Assembly: GCF_017654505.1 (NCBI RefSeq) | Contig: NC_054559.1 | Coordinates: 14,624,147-14,688,146, forward strand | DNA: 64,000 bases | Reading direction: 5' to 3' | Origin: Polyodon spathula | Lineage: Eukaryota > Chordata > Actinopteri > Acipenseriformes > Polyodontidae | Shown here: positions 47,495 through 59,604 of the stretch, piece after piece | Position numbering within the stretch: the stretch's first letter is position 1 | How the letters are laid out: the number at the start of each line of letters is the position of its first letter | The notes under the pieces: model-generated | Seen by the model: only the letters and a program-made list of their open reading frames with translations | Databases searched by the model: none | Told to the model about the DNA's origin: nothing | Translations under genes and position numbers: made by a program

Positions 47495-48189
47495 GTTCTT
47501 TTTCAATTAAATAAATGGTATAAAGTTATCCCCAGGGGCCTGGTGTAATCAGCTTTACAACGAGGGCTGTGCTTTATAGAGATACAATGTCGGTTTTGTC
47601 GAAAACTTTAGATTGATATTTTTTATAAGCTCTTTTAAGCAGGGGCCAATGTTACCCTTTCAAATTGAGGACATGTCATTCTTGTTTCTGAATGCCGTAT
47701 AGCTTGTATGTGGGGAGGCACTGAAGTGGAGTAGCTGTTGGGATTTAAGATTTGTACTTTTTGATTTGCCCACCACGAAAGGGCCATGCTTGAAATCCCA
47801 CCCTCCTCGCCTTGAATCTTATCGAGTTTTACAGTCCTGTCCTGATTACAGACTGAAACTCACTGTCATCTGCTTGAGCATCTCATTTAGACGTGATTCA
47901 TCAGGTTTCGTGAATCGAAAGCCTTCACCAGAGTGCTGTTGATGATCGCTATTCACATCGGGGGTAAATTACACAGAATATCTTGCTGGTGGTTCAAGCC
48001 TGTTATCCTCTCCAGATACAAATCATGCTAGTATGTAAACATTCGTTCCGGGGTTATGTCATGCAAAAGGAATGTACAGCACAAACTGTGTTACACAGAC
48101 TGTAATTGTTTTTGTTTTTTGTTCTATTTTAATTGCTTACTTAAGAAAATTTGTGTTTTATCATTCTTATTCATATCCTGTTTTCTTTA

Positions 48190-48249
<60 letters not shown>

Positions 48250-48250
48250 T
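48190..48250. repeat. (ATT)n microsatellite
   Basis: About 20 units of ATT. Confidence 0.95.
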
Positions 48251-48475
48251 ATTCTTACTTTTGAATTTTTAAACTTCTTGATATTGCATACTTCTGTGAG
48301 CTGGCAGTGCTTTTAGAAATGTTCTTGCCTGGATGGTAGGATTTATTTGTTTGTTTGGATCTATGAAAGCTATAAATGGCATAACCTTTATAATTTACTT
48401 GGTAAATCCTGCATACATTTTTAAACCTTGGCCCTAACCCTAATTTGACCCTTACCCTCACCCATTGAATCTAGA

Positions 48476-48975
48476 GCCCTTTTCACACTGACACGCTCTA
48501 CCCGGTGTCATGCGGGTCAGGTACACGGTTTCAAACTGCTTTTGATGAAGCAGGGTTGACCTGGGTGACAGACGCAAGAACACAATACGCGTATCAATGC
48601 CCCGGAAGCAGCTTGTTAGGGACGCTTCCATCCAAGCTTCTCTGGATTGAACCGTCGGTTCAAATGATGACTAGAGCAAATGTTTTTACATCCCTGCTGC
48701 AATCTGCCTCATGCTGTGCCTCAATCAACAGAAATATGGCTAAACAGAAATGCTCCTTGCAGAAGTGAAGCCTTCACGCAGGCGTGGCTGTTTGTTGTTG
48801 CATTGGCTCATGAACAACCATCATGCATTTTGTCTCGCTCAACCTGGCTCAATCCATATCCCAAGGTGGCTCGCTGGGACTGGGCTCAACCCAGGCACAT
48901 GGTTTCACACTACCCGGGATTGTGACCCGGGTAGCCAGAACCCGGGACCGGACCCAGTTAGGATTGTAAAGGGGC
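48476..48975. mobile_element. Long-TIR non-autonomous DNA element, copy 2
   Basis: About 500 bases starting GCCCTTTTCACACTGACACG and ending GGATTGTAAAGGGGC. It aligns in opposite orientation to 36688-37137 over nearly its whole length: the CACTG..CGGGTC start, GGACGCTTCCATCCAAGCTT, CATCCCTGCTGCAATCTG, and ACCCGGG-rich termini. The right end is more decayed than in copy 1 and no clean target duplication is seen. Confidence 0.8.
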
Positions 48976-49258
48976 TTAGGATGTATAGCAACTCATACGA
49001 TTAAAAATCTATATAAAAATGGCAATTGGTCAACTGTCAACCTACTTTCCTTGTGCTGCTGAATTATTTTAAACCAGTCCCCTGTGCAATGATAGCAAAA
49101 CTGCGACACTCCGAAATCGACAGGACCAAATGAAAAGGGCAGCTTTGCATTTGGAGCTTGATTTATGATTGCATATTAAAATGCATCACTCTCTCACAGT
49201 GGAGTTGTTCATTAAAATGAAGCTGTGGTCAGGCGTCCTATGGGCTACTTCATCACTT

Positions 49259-49540
49259 GGTAACACTTTACATTAAGTGTCTATAATTACTATGTATTTA
49301 CACAGTAGTTACTTAGTTACAATGTACTTAATGTGTAAATATTTTTGCACTTTATATATAAGAACACAATTGTATCAGAAAAGGGTTAAGGCTAAGATTA
49401 GGGTTATAAAAAGATTTACACATCAAGTACATTGTAACTATGCATAACAACATTGTAATTATGTATAAGTACACATGTATTTACTAAGTAACTCCAATGT
49501 AAATACACAGTAATTAGAGACACGGTGTAAAGTGTTATCC
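49259..49540. mobile_element. Palindromic hAT-like MITE with target duplication
   Basis: About 282 bases. The left end GGTAACACTTTACATTAAGT pairs with the right end (reverse GGATAACACTTTACACCGTG), and the inversion continues inward through GTGTCT.TAATTACT, TGTATTTACA and TACTTAGT, so the element is nearly a full hairpin. The 8 bases outside are CATCACTT and CTTCACTT (7 of 8 identical), an hAT-sized target duplication. No coding capacity. Confidence 0.8.
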
Positions 49541-50801
49541 TTCACTTTTGAGGTTCACCTAACAGAATAGCGTGCATCAGCTTTAAAGTCCCAGCTGGAA
49601 CTGCCCACTGAGAAGTCACAGCGTTCTGTGCGGGGAGGGGGTCAGCTTTCAGGAAATTAACTTGTTTCTGTGAATAATGAAACTGTGCTGAGAAGGATAT
49701 TGCAGGAGCAGGTGAAAAGGTTAGGAAGATGTTTCTTCTTTTTAATTAAGTGAGGCTTTGCGGAATATCAAATGAGTTGCTATACGGCAGAGTAAAGCCG
49801 AGACACCAAACAGTCACAACATTCAGGTTTACACACAGGCTGTATCAATTAAACATTTCTAACTCCTTCTAAATCTCCCTTTCTGAGGTACATTTGTAAC
49901 TTAATATTTATTAATTTAATACTCACAGACAGTCAAACGGTTTGAAGAACCATTTGAAATGCCCAGTTTTGCTGAATCGCATGCTGGTTTTGTCATGTGA
50001 ACTGCTATCCAAAGCAGATTAATTGAGAACAACCAAACCTCTTACTTTTGCAAACTCTTATTCCGACCACGGGCTTAAAGTTTTTAGCTACCTCACGCAC
50101 CTCGTTGTGATCTTTCGTAAATGTTTTGATGTTTCCGAGCAGATACCGTGTCAGCGTTCCAATCAAAGCAGCTTCAAGCGAAATCTTTTTGCTCTGTGTG
50201 AGGGAAAGGTTTGATTGAGGTTTAATTCTGCATTAAGACATGCTGGCATGACACAGCAGTCCACAGGCTAATTCACATCAGATGAAAATTGCATTGAGAT
50301 AGAGTTGAAATTAAACTAGCTAGAGGTGAACACAATCCTAGCTAGACAAGGCTGCAAATTAGAAATTTACACAGAAAGCAAAGATGCCAATAATTCCTAG
50401 TTCTTTTTAAAGCCACATGAAAACAGTTTTTTTTTTTTCACAGCTTGCCGTGCAATTAAAGACATTATCATATCAGAACACTAGAAAACCTTGATAACTC
50501 ATTTTTTTTAAAACACGGTTAACCATGCATAGTATTAGCATTGTGAAACTGTGCAAAGGTCACCAGAATAAACTTTTATAATTACTATTATAATACACAA
50601 TTTTACATTGTGCTGTCAACTTGATAACTGAAGTGGTAATTAGTGAGCACTTTTTTTTTAAATTAAAAACATTGGTTATACATTATTATATGCAACAATG
50701 TGCAGTAGATGACTTTAGTGTACAAAGTCCTAGATGGAGCATTACGACCAAGTTAGGGTGTGTCTTGTGAGTCAGGATAATTAGATGTTGTGAACTACGG
50801 A

Positions 50802-50803
<2 letters not shown>

Positions 50804-50882
<79 letters not shown>
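50804..50882. repeat. (TA)n microsatellite (~39 units)
   Basis: Perfect TA array of about 79 bases, able to extrude as a cruciform. The Tyr-Ile peptide it encodes is meaningless. Confidence 0.97.
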
Positions 50883-50885
<3 letters not shown>

Positions 50886-52912
50886 TAGCTGTATTTTTGC
50901 TGGATTACACCTCCTTGCCTCCCTTGGGTTTTAGAAACTAAAAACAATGTACTGTATGGGTCTGAGTTGTGGAATATAAAACTGACTTTCCCACTTAGTT
51001 TCACATTCCACACCTCAGACCCATACAAGGAATCACACCCACTCTGGGCTGAGGCCAGTGGCTAGTACAGACAGACCCAGTCAAACACATAAGTTTAAAA
51101 TAGTTCCCATGTGTGTGATGGCAACGCCTGAATTGACAGATTTAGCCAAATGACTACGTTCCTCCAACTCATCTCAATCTCCGTATGTGTGTTATTTTAT
51201 TTTTTTGCTTAAAAGATTCCAGGCTCCAGGGTCACATTCTTATTTCTAACATTCTTATTTCTGTCTACTAGAATATCTCCCATGAGGGGATTGCGAAGAA
51301 GAAATGTTTACACACCTAAGAGATGGCACGTTTAAATTGCATCACAAGGCACAGACTAATCGACACGAGCAATGAATTGCAGTAGAATGGGCTGCCGTTT
51401 TGTTACCTTGAAGACACTGAAAAAGACTTCTAGTTGTGATGTTTGTCATTGAATTTATTGGTTTTCTTCTAGTATTTCTAAATGCTACCGTACGTCAGTG
51501 GTGTAGCCGAACCGGAACACGCAGTAACACAGTTCCGGTACTATTTTCTTTCGGTAGCTCAGACATCATCGTTCTGCCACTGACCCACACAGACATGTAA
51601 AGTGAAGCATTCTGAAAAGATGGAGAAAGACACTTTGTCGAAATACTTGTAGAAATTAGATAAATGTATTAGCTATTATTATATGTGTTGCTAGAAGTTC
51701 AGTACACAAAAACAATGTCAATTTATATAACAAAAATTATTGTTTAAGAAAATCTATATTTCTGTGGCTTTCTGGTATCTTTAGATCTACACCACTGCCA
51801 TATGTGTACCACCATGCCCCAAATCCCCTGTGTTACTGATAATGCTGTGGTCTGCTGATGGTTCTGCTGTTTAAGGTTTCTTCAGGGTAAATTATTAGCG
51901 AGAAATGGCTTCAATCAATGTGGCAGGGAAGACACACAGTGATGAGCAGATCCTCCCTGGGGTGGTCTATTTCCAAGCATGGTGCTCTGGGGTTATTTCA
52001 CAGACAGACGAAAGAACAAAAGTGAAAGTCAAGGAGTCTGACACGGTCTGGGTTTCCTTGCACATCAGATATTTGTGATTTGCAATGACGTGACTCCTCT
52101 GGCGAGGGGAAGAGGGCAGCAGACCTCTTCTGTCAAGGGTTTGGCGTCGACAAAAACAGAGGAAAACAGAATGGAACCTTGAAGTCTACCTTGAAAACTT
52201 AAACCGGGGACATTGTAATGATGGGCAGGCTTGAAATGAATCCAGACTGGAAGACAATATAAAGAGTCCAGCCACAGATTACTGGTAGTACAATAGTCAA
52301 ATACTTAGAATCAAACATAGCCTGGTTTGAAATTAATCTGGACTGGAAGGCAACATGGTTAATTACTAAATAAAAATGTTGGCCAGATTGTTAGCTTTTA
52401 TTACAGTGTGATTAGAGACCCTTTTTTTACCCTCTGTAAATTGCTCAAACAAGGCTTTTTTTTTTCTGTGAGAAGTTAATGCTTTAAATGGCTATACCAT
52501 TTTTATTCTACAATCAAGAAATGGCAGGATAACTTGACAAGAACAACATAAAAATGACAGTGCAGTAAACTATTATTACTATAGATCCATAGATATGGTT
52601 ATAGTGTCACCTCCTGTAGTGCAAACACACCCCATGATGACAAATCCATATAATGAATATAGAATTTATTTTCTTTTTAGTTTGGTTCCACGGTGAACGG
52701 CATGTACTGTACTGCCAAAAACCCTTCATCAGCCTTTTCAATGCAAACTACGTCTTCACAACGAGTCCATTGTTCTGAGCCCAGGTAATTATAGGGTGAC
52801 AGTCATGTGAAGTAGGGGGAGAATGATATCACCACTATATTTTAGGGGGTTCCACGCATGAAGCATCAAAGATGTTGTGGAGTTGGAACCAATTCCAGGT
52901 TCAAATTACAAC

Positions 52913-52916
<4 letters not shown>

Positions 52917-52990
<74 letters not shown>
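52917..52990. repeat. (AT)37 microsatellite
   Basis: Perfect AT array of 74 bases, about 2 kb from another of the same size. Confidence 0.97.
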
Positions 52991-52993
<3 letters not shown>

Positions 52994-53241
52994 GCTTCTT
53001 ATCTACTGTTGGAAGCAGGTTTCAAAACCATTTGTAATTCTATACTGTTCAAAAGTTTCTGGCTAGTCTACATAAAGCATGCCTGGCTAGTCTGCAAGAT
53101 AAGTACTTCTAAAAAGTAGCAGAAGATAAAGTTAGGAAACTTGCACAGGAGTCTTTTTGATCTTCGATTCAGCCAGATTTTGTGAGTACAGCGTTCATTT
53201 TCTTATAGGAAGGAGATCGAATGATTCTTGGTGGTAGACCC

Positions 53242-53995
53242 CCCGATCTGTGAGAGCACTGTGTAAAGGGAACAGAGTACCCTGGACTGGTTGGCCCGAC
53301 AATTCATTCCCAGGGTTTGGCGGAAGTCGGCTAACTAACTAGAAAGGGGGCGGAGCTACGGTACACTAAACCATTGACACGGAAGGTTAACGGCATGGCA
53401 TCCGTGGATTGGAGGAGCGAATGTGCTAGTTAACCAAGCGGTCATAGTTGACAGTATAAAAAGGGAGTGTAGTGATGTGATCTGTTGCTTTGTAAATGGT
53501 TATGCAAAAGAACCGAAAGGACCCGTGTTTGTGTTATAAAGAACGTGTGTGTTTTATTTGTTTTTGTCAGTCTCTTTATATCGTCTTTTTTGTTTAGACT
53601 AGATGGCTAAGACGATCCGGAGCTGTCGCCCACAGCCAGCACTAAACCCTTCAACACTTCATCACTTGTTCACCATTGCAGCACTTATTATATTGCACTT
53701 CACCACACTCACTAAGAGCACTCACTTTGGACTTGTGATCGTGTGTTAGTACTGTACTTATTATTTATGGGACTGCAATCTTTTTCACTACTGTGCAATA
53801 CATATTGTTGTGTACGGCAAGCTCTGTATTACTTAATGGCTGGTCATCAGACCATTGGATTATAAACCATTAAAACAAACCATTTCACCTGTACTTTGTT
53901 GTCTGTTTTTTTCTTTGGATTACGGCACATCACTTCACCTGCTATACACCTGCTCTACTCATTACCACTCCCTGTTCCTCCACATGTACCCTAAC
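53242..53995 (+). mobile_element. Possible solo LTR or LTR-like block
   Basis: A roughly 750-base block, TGTGAGAGCACTGTG at about 53247 to TGTACCCTAACA at about 53995, so TG..CA ends. Inside is a good TATA box (TATAAAAAGG, 53454-53463), then T-rich sequence, and an ATTAAA-type polyadenylation hexamer near 53866 followed by GT-rich sequence. This is the layout of an LTR promoter. No target duplication or internal retroelement genes were found, so the call is tentative. It could instead be a decayed promoter or another repeat. Confidence 0.3.
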
Positions 53996-55140
53996 ACATT
54001 CACGTTCTGATGGGAATGATCAAATTCTAACTGTTAACTCTACCCCTGCACTGGTTAATCCCAACCCTAAAACCTATCCAAGCACCCAACGAGAGCAATA
54101 CGGTCACTGGGCAATCAGGCCTGAACTGGTTACGTTAAACTGGTTGCAAGTAATGACTTAGCTAGTGGTATTCAGTAAACAGAGAGAGACAGTACATTCC
54201 TGTTTAGAATCTCGACACTGGAACCAGAGTACTGATTCTGTAGCCCCTTTCTGGAAAGGAGGTCGGTACCATCACACATGTTAATACAAGGGAGCACGAG
54301 AGACAAAAATAAAATCACATGATTTTGATCACAGAAGTTGAGAGCAACTTGACGTTAATCAGTCACACAAGATTAGAGTTTTGTAAGTGGGTCTCCTTGA
54401 CCCTCATTGTTCGCTAGGTCATGACTGAGTTTCGTTAGAGATCTATATTTTCAGAAGGCTCTTGATTCAGTCATTCATGAAATGACTGTAGACTACTCTG
54501 TAGAGAAAAATGCTATTTACGTTTTAACATTTCAAAACGAGAGTAATAATTAAAATAATATGTTTACATTTTCTACATTATTGATTAAAAAACACAACTA
54601 ACCCCTAACTTATTGGTAAACCATTACCTACAAACTACTGCTAATGTTTGAGGTGAATCGGCACTGACAGTGTCAAACCAACATGCAGGTTGTGATCTCC
54701 AGCCCTCCAGGCAGCAGGATGTCTTCAGTGGTATTCCAGTAGAACTGAAAGCAGCCTGTGGTACATGAACACTGCATTATATGTGGGTTTAGAAACCTTT
54801 TATTGTGCTTGACAAAACTCTTGGCACCGTGAGGTCACAGAAGCTGCTGTTCTTGCTAAGCACATTTCCAGCTGCATTTTGCCATCACACTGGCTGACAG
54901 CTCCCCTAGAAGAGTAATCAAGGGAAGATGCAAAATGACCATTATGCGCCGTTACCTTCAGTTAACACATGATATTAGATTCCAAAATCCAAAGTGGGAA
55001 GGAATGCCCGATCTGTACCGGCAAAATAATGTTCCATCATCTGAATGATGTGTTTTAATGCATTATTTAGGTAGTGTGGCTCGGGTGTTGCTGGGCACAG
55101 TTAGCTCAGTTTTATTTAACTGAAGCAATGAAACATATTT

Positions 55141-55228
55141 CCAGGTTCTAGAGTAGTAGTGATTATTTAATTTGACCTATTAAACCTGGAATGGAATGGT
55201 CCTCCTGGACCAGAATTAGGCAACCCTG
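55141..55228. mobile_element. hAT-like MITE fragment, CAGGGGTGGCCAA family, copy 2
   Basis: On the minus strand it reads CAGGGTTGCCTAATTCTGGT then CCAGGAGGACCATTCCATTC and CAGGTTTAATAGG, matching the left half of the element at 9904 (CAGGGGTGGCCAATCCAGGT, GGAGGACCACTCCACTCCAG). One half only. Confidence 0.65.
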
Positions 55229-58200
55229 GTCGAGGTCATGTCCAAGTTAAATCGTACCATTCAACGCTGCTGTAGACTTCACCATTCATTCTTGACTTAA
55301 GTATGGGATAGAAGGAGCTCATGTGTGTGGGAGGCGCTCCACATTGAACTCCTAAAGCACTTCTGTTAAAGGTAATGCTGACCTCTGCAGTTGATATCAG
55401 GTAATGGCATGGCTCTCTTGGTTTCAGCAGTTCTAAAGCCTATGGTGCAATGATCCTCTGGCTTTAAGGTCGTATTGAAAACCATACAAGAAAATCCACT
55501 TAGTACAATGGCATTTGCTTATTCAGGCTTTAATAACAATTACAAGCTGTGGGAAGAAGGACACAGCTTGAGACTTTATTACTGATTGTTATCATGATTA
55601 CCAGTTTACACCTGTAACTCTTCTGCATTTATCCAGTGTGTCATACACAGATCATATACTGATAACTCAGCAGGCTTTCTATACCTGAATATACAAGAAG
55701 TTCATATACAGTATTTACAGATGTTCTAATGCACTAATTTGAAACAACCAAATGAAAATATATATATTTTCCACTTTTCCATGCATTTTATTGCCGGAAC
55801 CACTGGATGCAAACACTCTGTTCTAAAGTTTATTGACTGAGTTTGCAGATCTGTAGCCAACACTTCATCACCAGGAAAAGAAGTAATTAGTAATTAGTAA
55901 GTCTAATACAGTCAATTTATCTTCAGAGTTTAGACCTAATTACATTTTTTTGTAAAAAGTAAAAGACAGAATCAATGAGGAGATTGAATTTGAATTCATT
56001 GTCTAGAGCAAGCCCTAGGTGTTTAAAGCTTAGTATGTGATCAGTTTGAAAAACTAGACAAAAAGTTGATGACTTGAGAACGTGAGCCATTTGGTTTAGT
56101 CAGCGTTCAGCTAGAGCCTACTCAGCGGCAACCAGTGCACAAATCATTTTCAAATCTGAACGTCGCTTATTTTGAAACAGTTGAGGTAGTTACTAAAAGA
56201 CTGGAACCATCAGCATTTCTACATACTGTACATGCTGGCTTTCATTCAAAGAACAGAACAGATTCTTATTATAAACAGTGAGTTAACACCGGTAGAGCCT
56301 TCTCGATAATCTATTAAGTGTTTAGCCAAGGCAACAGCAGACAGCATTTCCAAAAGATGGGTATTTAGCAACTTTGAGGAGTAGACTCAATACAACCGTG
56401 CTTGGTTTTGCTGTCATATATCAGACGCTCAAGAGGCCAGGTAATATAGATGTGGTTCCAGTCAAGGGCTTATTGAATGTTAACAGAGTTTATTTTATTT
56501 TATTTTCACTAATGCAAGGGTATGTTAGGGGCAAGGCAGATGTTCACAAAACTGGTCCAGCCAGGAACAGCCAAAAACAGTTTCTGAGGGAATCAAACTT
56601 TATTTAATTAGTTAAAATAAACTTAAATGTGTTAAAGCTTTGTGACCCATTTTTTCATATATATTTTGTCCTTCTTTCCAAAAAAGTGTAGCAGAGTGGA
56701 GTGCAAAAGGTTTTGAGAACAGGCCCCTCCAGTCTCCGCAATCACATGACTTAATAGATCTTGGGGCCTTCCAATCTTAGCCATCCTGCGCTCTGCCCCA
56801 GCTGACACGCTGCAGAGCTGCATCTGTATAGTATCACCCTGGGGCCTTGTTCTGCTCGTTTGGTCTCCTGCAGGAACTGTTGTCTTTTGACTTAATCAAC
56901 CAGAGAGCAGTCAGTGACATACACTGCAAAATGAATAAAATCTCAGACTGACTTTCAGCTCATAAAAAACACAGAGTGCTGAACCGTAAGCCAGCGGTTT
57001 GCTGTGAAAACCATTCCACGTATTTAATTAAAAAAAAACATAATTAGTAAGTCCATCCCAAGGGGGTGGAGGACGTGAGAAGTCTGGTCTAATGGTCTCA
57101 GAACACTTATGGTTTGTTCTGTTTTGGCAGACGGGAATTGCCAAAACCTCCCTATTGGAGTGATGTATATGCTTTCAGCATTACAAATTAGAAGCATTTC
57201 AATCGGAAGATCAGACTTGTCTTGTTCGATTCCAGGAAATCTTGAAGAGAAAAAATGCAGAGCAACAACTGCCGCGGGCTTCTTTACCTAGCGAAACTGA
57301 GGAGTGTTTAATTAATATCCAATTTTATATTGATTCATAAAAACAGGCTTTGAAAAAACATAATGCCATTCACGGTTGAACACGTTGTGACCACAGCCCT
57401 TAGCATTGGTGGTGTATTTCAGAAATATTCATGTATATCTTGGCCCATATAGATTTGGTTTTGAACAGCATTGGAACATTTTATACAACGAAGCCAGCCT
57501 CCCACAGTCACCTGTGCACTTGTTATTTTATTTTGCGTGAATGAATAATATACATTACTCTTTAATCAAAATGAGTTTATATTGGATTTTGTTTTGCTTT
57601 GCAGACTAAGGCATGTATTTTGGTATAATATATTACCCTGGTAATTGTTTTATTGTTTAATCACCACCAGTGAAACCACTGTATTTCATTTGGATGCACA
57701 TGTCTGTCATTGACATGAACTCTCTTAATGTGGTGTCTTAAAAGTAACAAATTGCCTAACTACTTGAAAACAATGAGGCAGCTGCTGTCTTCCTCCTGGA
57801 ATTACGCTCAAGGCACGATCATGTGAAATGACTGTTATTAATCTACGGAATTATTGCTGTTTAAATAGGTGCAAGTGGAAACTTCAACATAGCAACGCGA
57901 GGAAACATATTTAATGAGTTAACCACAAGTAGCACTAGAGTGTGCCGACAACTTCAAACCCTCAATCATAATACACACAGTAACAAAGACTGCTCATTAA
58001 AAAGACTGTCTGCTAAGTTTCGGGTTAAATGCAAAGACTAGTCTCTGAACGGCAGTTGCAGATAGTGCACTTAAATTGCTTGGATACAACCGTGAATTTT
58101 TACTATTATGTGGAAAACTACTCCTCCTTCCATTCGTATTGAGCACTGAGCTGTAGGCAAAATGGTACCCAGACTCTAAATGAGATGGCTGCTTTCAATT

Positions 58201-59160
58201 CCTCTAGTTCTCAGGTATTCACAATGGATTCAATTCAAGAGAGACTTTGAATGAATGTTAGCGACCACCGCGGACCTTTTAAAATTCTGCCATCACATTC
58301 ATTTCACTCTGGGATACAAGTGTGATGCAAGGGCTTGTGGAGGTCACTAGTTATCTAGCTGTGCCTGTTTCTCCTCACTCAATGCGTGTGCAAATAAAAA
58401 ACACAGGTAATGGTTATGCACAGCAGGCTTGCAAACTGCGGTATTGTGATAATAGAAGCCCGCTTGCCAGTGTAAAAAGTGCAGCCTTATTGAGCAAGCT
58501 TCAAACAACGGAACTGTTTCAGATCTCCTTGGTCTGAGCACATGCTTTTAAAGTATGATTTGGTTGTTTATGTGGTCTAGACAACCGTAAACACAGACGC
58601 AGGCATCAGCCAGAGGGTGCTCGATGGTTTCTTGCAGTTCTCCCGCAGAATGTATTATTGTTGGAAATGAAGTGAGTGCTGGAAGTCAAGGGTTTGTGCA
58701 TGAAGTGATGGCTTTGTAAATGCTGCAGTCTGGTGTTGGACATTCTTAGCGGTAGAGCCAGTCCAAATCTGCAGGGAAACATGCAAAAAACAGCGGAAAT
58801 CTTAAGTAGATATCTGCAGAGAATCCTATGTGTTTAGTATTTGTAAATCAAGTAAACATAATCCTATCAAACAATGTATGGGTGAAGTACTTCCACTTTA
58901 AAACACCAAGCAGTTTTGTCAGTAAACTGTTTAGGCACTATTAAACAAACAAACAAAAAATCTTATTGGGTCACATTTTCAAGGCTTTAACCCCAGTCTT
59001 TAATTAACTCTTGCTTTTTGAAGGAGGCAAAATATCTATTAATTTAACAAAACTAGAACCGAACAATTCAGTGGTATGTTTCAGGTCACTTTAGCAGCCT
59101 GGTTATGACAATTATAATGATGATGTAGCTTCAGAATATGATGAATCTGTGGAAGGACGC

Positions 59161-59604
59161 AAATTCCGTGGCAGCCTGTGAATTCCATGGAAGCCTGTCA
59201 ATTCCATGAATTCTGTGGGAGTCTGTGAATTCCGTGGCAACCTGTAAATTTCGTGGAAGCCTGTGAATTCCATGAATTCTGTGGGAGTCTGTGAATTCCG
59301 TGGGAGCCTGTGAATTCCAAGGAAGCCTGTTAATTCCGTGGGAACCTGTAAATTCCGTGGGAGTTTGTGAATTTCGTGGGAGCCTGGGAATTCCATGGAA
59401 GCCTGTGAATTCCGTGGGAGCCTGTAAATTCCGTGGGAGTTTGTGAATTCCATGGGAGCCTGTGAATTCCGTGGGAGCCTGTCAATTCCGTGGGAGTTTG
59501 TGAATTCCGTGGGAGTTTGTGAATTCCATGGAAGCCTGTGAATTCCATGGGAGCCTGTAAATTCCGTGGGAGTCTGTGAATTCCGTGGTTTCAGAGGAAT
59601 TCCG
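59161..59604. repeat. 19-bp minisatellite (~23 units), one EcoRI site per unit
   Basis: Tandem array of CTGTGAATTCCGTGGGAGC-type units with variants (CCATGG for CCGTGG, TTTGT for CCTGT). Two stretches contain an extra 9-base insertion (CCATGAATT), 66 bases apart (3 x 19 + 9), showing a local higher-order duplication. Because 19 is not a multiple of 3 and the unit lacks stops on the minus strand, the array gives long open frames that are not genes. Confidence 0.95.
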
